Below are positions 49,008-50,334 of a stretch of 50,334 nucleotides of DNA, piece after piece. The position numbers were made by a program, and so were the translations under genes. Within the stretch, counting starts at the first letter, position 1; every line of letters begins with the position of its first letter. Below the pieces are notes generated by a model. The model did no database searches. It saw only the letters and a list, made by a program, of their open reading frames with translations, and was not told the origin of the DNA. Origin of the DNA: Hydrogenophaga sp. (GTDB lineage: Bacteria; Pseudomonadota; Gammaproteobacteria; Burkholderiales; Burkholderiaceae_C); NCBI GenBank assembly GCA_011391495.1, contig JAABQK010000019.1, positions 1 through 50,334 of the forward strand, written 5' to 3'.

Positions 49008-50334
49008 TCAGTCGCTGCGCTGCACGGGGATGCTGAGCTGCGTGGTTTCGCGCAGCCGTACGTCCACCTTCACCTGGCCCTCGTCCACCACGCCCCAGGG
49101 CAGGGGGAGGGTTTCGTTGCGCACGGCCACGGTGCGCGGGCCGGCGGCGACAAACGGGAATTCGAAACGGCCCTGTGCGTCGGTGCGCACGGCGTAGCGG
49201 TTGTCCAGGTACACCGTCACCCCCGGCGCACCCGTTTCGCTGGCTTCCTGGGTGCCGCTGCGGTTGGCGTCGAAGTACACCGTTCCCTGGATGCGGCCGC
49301 CGCCTTCTTGCGGGCGCCCGCCCATCGGGGCCATGCGCGTGCCGGCCTGCAACTCGTAGCGCAGCACGGCATAGAACGAGCGGTCGGCGGTGCTGACCAC
49401 GCTGACCGGCGGGGCCAGCGGGTCGAGCGAGAAACTGCTCTGGCTGCGACCGAGGTTGCGGTTGGCCTGGGCCTCCAGGCTCCATCGGTTGTCGATGCGC
49501 CAGTTGGCACCCAGGCTCAGGCTGTGCTGGCGTTCGCCGCCGCTGCTCTGTTCGGTGTCGAAGCTGGCTCGCAGGCCGGTGCGCGGCGTGATCGGTGCGG
49601 CCAGGCTGAGCGCGGCGGCCCAGAGGCTTTGCGCGGCTTCGCCGTCCCAGGCGGCGGTGCGGCCCAGCGCGAAGCTGGTGGAGAGGGTCCAGCCCTGAGG
49701 CACGCGCCAGTCCTGGTCGTAGCTCAGGCGCTGTTCGCCGGCCTCGCTGGCGCCGCCTGAGAGATCGAGCCGCAGGCCGCTGCGACCCCAGGCGTTGCCC
49801 CAGCGCCAGTCGCCGTAGGTGGTCCAGGCGCGGCCGTCGAAGTCGCGCAGCGAGAAGCCCGCGCCGAGCTGGCTGTCGGGGCCGAGGCGCCGGCGCCCGC
49901 TGGCGGTGGCGTAATAACCGTCGGCGCTGGTGCCGCTCACGGAGCGCAACCAGTCCAGCGAGGCTTCGGCGGACCACTGGCGCGTGCGCCAGGCGCTGCG
50001 CACGTAGGCGCCTTCGACGTCGCTGGCCATGGGCTGGCCGGCCCAGCTGAGATCGGGGTCGAGGCGGTAGAGACCGGCGCCGTGGCGGCGCGGGCCGTCG
50101 TCCCACTCGGCGTCGATCCAGAGGCCGCGGCTGTCGTTGCCGGTCGCGCCGCCTCGGGTCTGGATCGCGTGCGCTTGCAGCCGGCGGTCTTCGGTTTCGT
50201 GGCGGGCGGCAAGCAGGGCGGAGTCGGAGTCGAAGCGGTCGCCGGGCAGCTGGGGGTCGTCGAGCAGCGAGATCTGGTGCGCGGTCTCGACCTGCGCTGC
50301 CAGCGTCCACCCCGGGCGGGCCAGCGGGTCGGCG
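49008..50334 (-). CDS. outer-membrane beta-barrel protein with C-terminal SdrD-B-like domain (5' partial)
   Basis: The frame is open to the right edge, so the start is outside the window; an internal ATG at 50030 is not the likely start, because coding-type barrel sequence continues beyond it. The visible 441 residues are alternating amphipathic strands with aromatic turns (GLYRLDPDLSW, RTRQWSAEASLDWLRS, TTYGDWRWGNAWG), typical of an outer-membrane barrel or usher. The last 100 residues (GRIQGTVYFDANRSGTQEAS..., VTVYLDNRYAVRTDAQGRFE) form an SdrD-B/carboxypeptidase-regulatory-like fold. With the secreted protein downstream this suggests a surface structure such as an alternative usher system, which is inference. 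Confidence 0.75.
   Translation of the reverse strand, partial: ADPLARPGWTLAAQVETAHQISLLDDPQLPGDRFDSDSALLAARHETEDRRLQAHAIQTRGGATGNDSRGLWIDAEWDDGPRRHGAGLYRLDPDLSWAGQPMASDVEGAYVRSAWRTRQWSAEASLDWLRSVSGTSADGYYATASGRRRLGPDSQLGAGFSLRDFDGRAWTTYGDWRWGNAWGRSGLRLDLSGGASEAGEQRLSYDQDWRVPQGWTLSTSFALGRTAAWDGEAAQSLWAAALSLAAPITPRTGLRASFDTEQSSGGERQHSLSLGANWRIDNRWSLEAQANRNLGRSQSSFSLDPLAPPVSVVSTADRSFYAVLRYELQAGTRMAPMGGRPQEGGGRIQGTVYFDANRSGTQEASETGAPGVTVYLDNRYAVRTDAQGRFEFPFVAAGPRTVAVRNETLPLPWGVVDEGQVKVDVRLRETTQLSIPVQRSD

Overview
The window looks like chromosomal DNA of a high-GC betaproteobacterium of the order Burkholderiales, most likely family Comamonadaceae (Hydrogenophaga-like). The grounds are the very high GC content with strong GC3 bias, the neighbourhood glnE - yhdP - nitrilase, and two Comamonadaceae-style GC-rich intergenic repeats. 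I see no rRNA, tRNA, CRISPR array, insertion sequence or integrase.

Left part (1-6765), housekeeping genes: the 3' portion of an M48 (BepA-like) metalloprotease, a small holin-like membrane protein, a TerC-family membrane protein with a clear yybP-ykoY (manganese) riboswitch in its leader and a perfect intrinsic terminator behind it, a DUF3717/DUF1289 Cys-rich protein, an ODP-type metallo-beta-lactamase-fold protein, purB, and a glutathione S-transferase.

Light/lipid stress region (6874-16507): an eight-gene leftward operon with overlapping or nearly touching genes. In transcription order it encodes a FAD amine-oxidase-like protein, DUF1365, a cyclopropane-fatty-acid-synthase-type methyltransferase, a chalcone-isomerase-fold protein, an MFS_2 transporter, a DUF3833 lipoprotein, an SDR and an NTF2-like protein. 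Upstream lie a secreted glutathione peroxidase and, divergently, a MerR-type regulator with an intact cobalamin-binding photoreceptor motif set (LitR/CarH class), followed by a translationally coupled DUF2256 protein. I infer a light- and singlet-oxygen-responsive membrane lipid modification module under B12-dependent light control.

Central accessory region (16766-35730): a rightward, tightly packed operon of giant and uncharacterised genes. It encodes a 208-aa unknown, a type VI Hcp-like tube protein, a 3601-aa DUF6603-type protein with repeated modules and an embedded lipase-like nucleophile elbow, and unknown proteins of 668, 352 and 1282 aa. None has a visible signal peptide and no other T6SS gene is present. 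This is the best candidate for an undescribed multiprotein system in the window.

Right part (35690-50334): a rhomboid (rhombosortase-like) protein whose catalytic Ser is replaced by Ala, glnE, a divergent yhdP (AsmA-like), a nitrilase-family amidase, a DctS/DctR-like two-component system, a 50-aa membrane peptide, the lytic transglycosylase gene mltA, a secreted protein of unknown function, and the C-terminal part of an outer-membrane beta-barrel with an SdrD-B-like domain that runs off the right edge.
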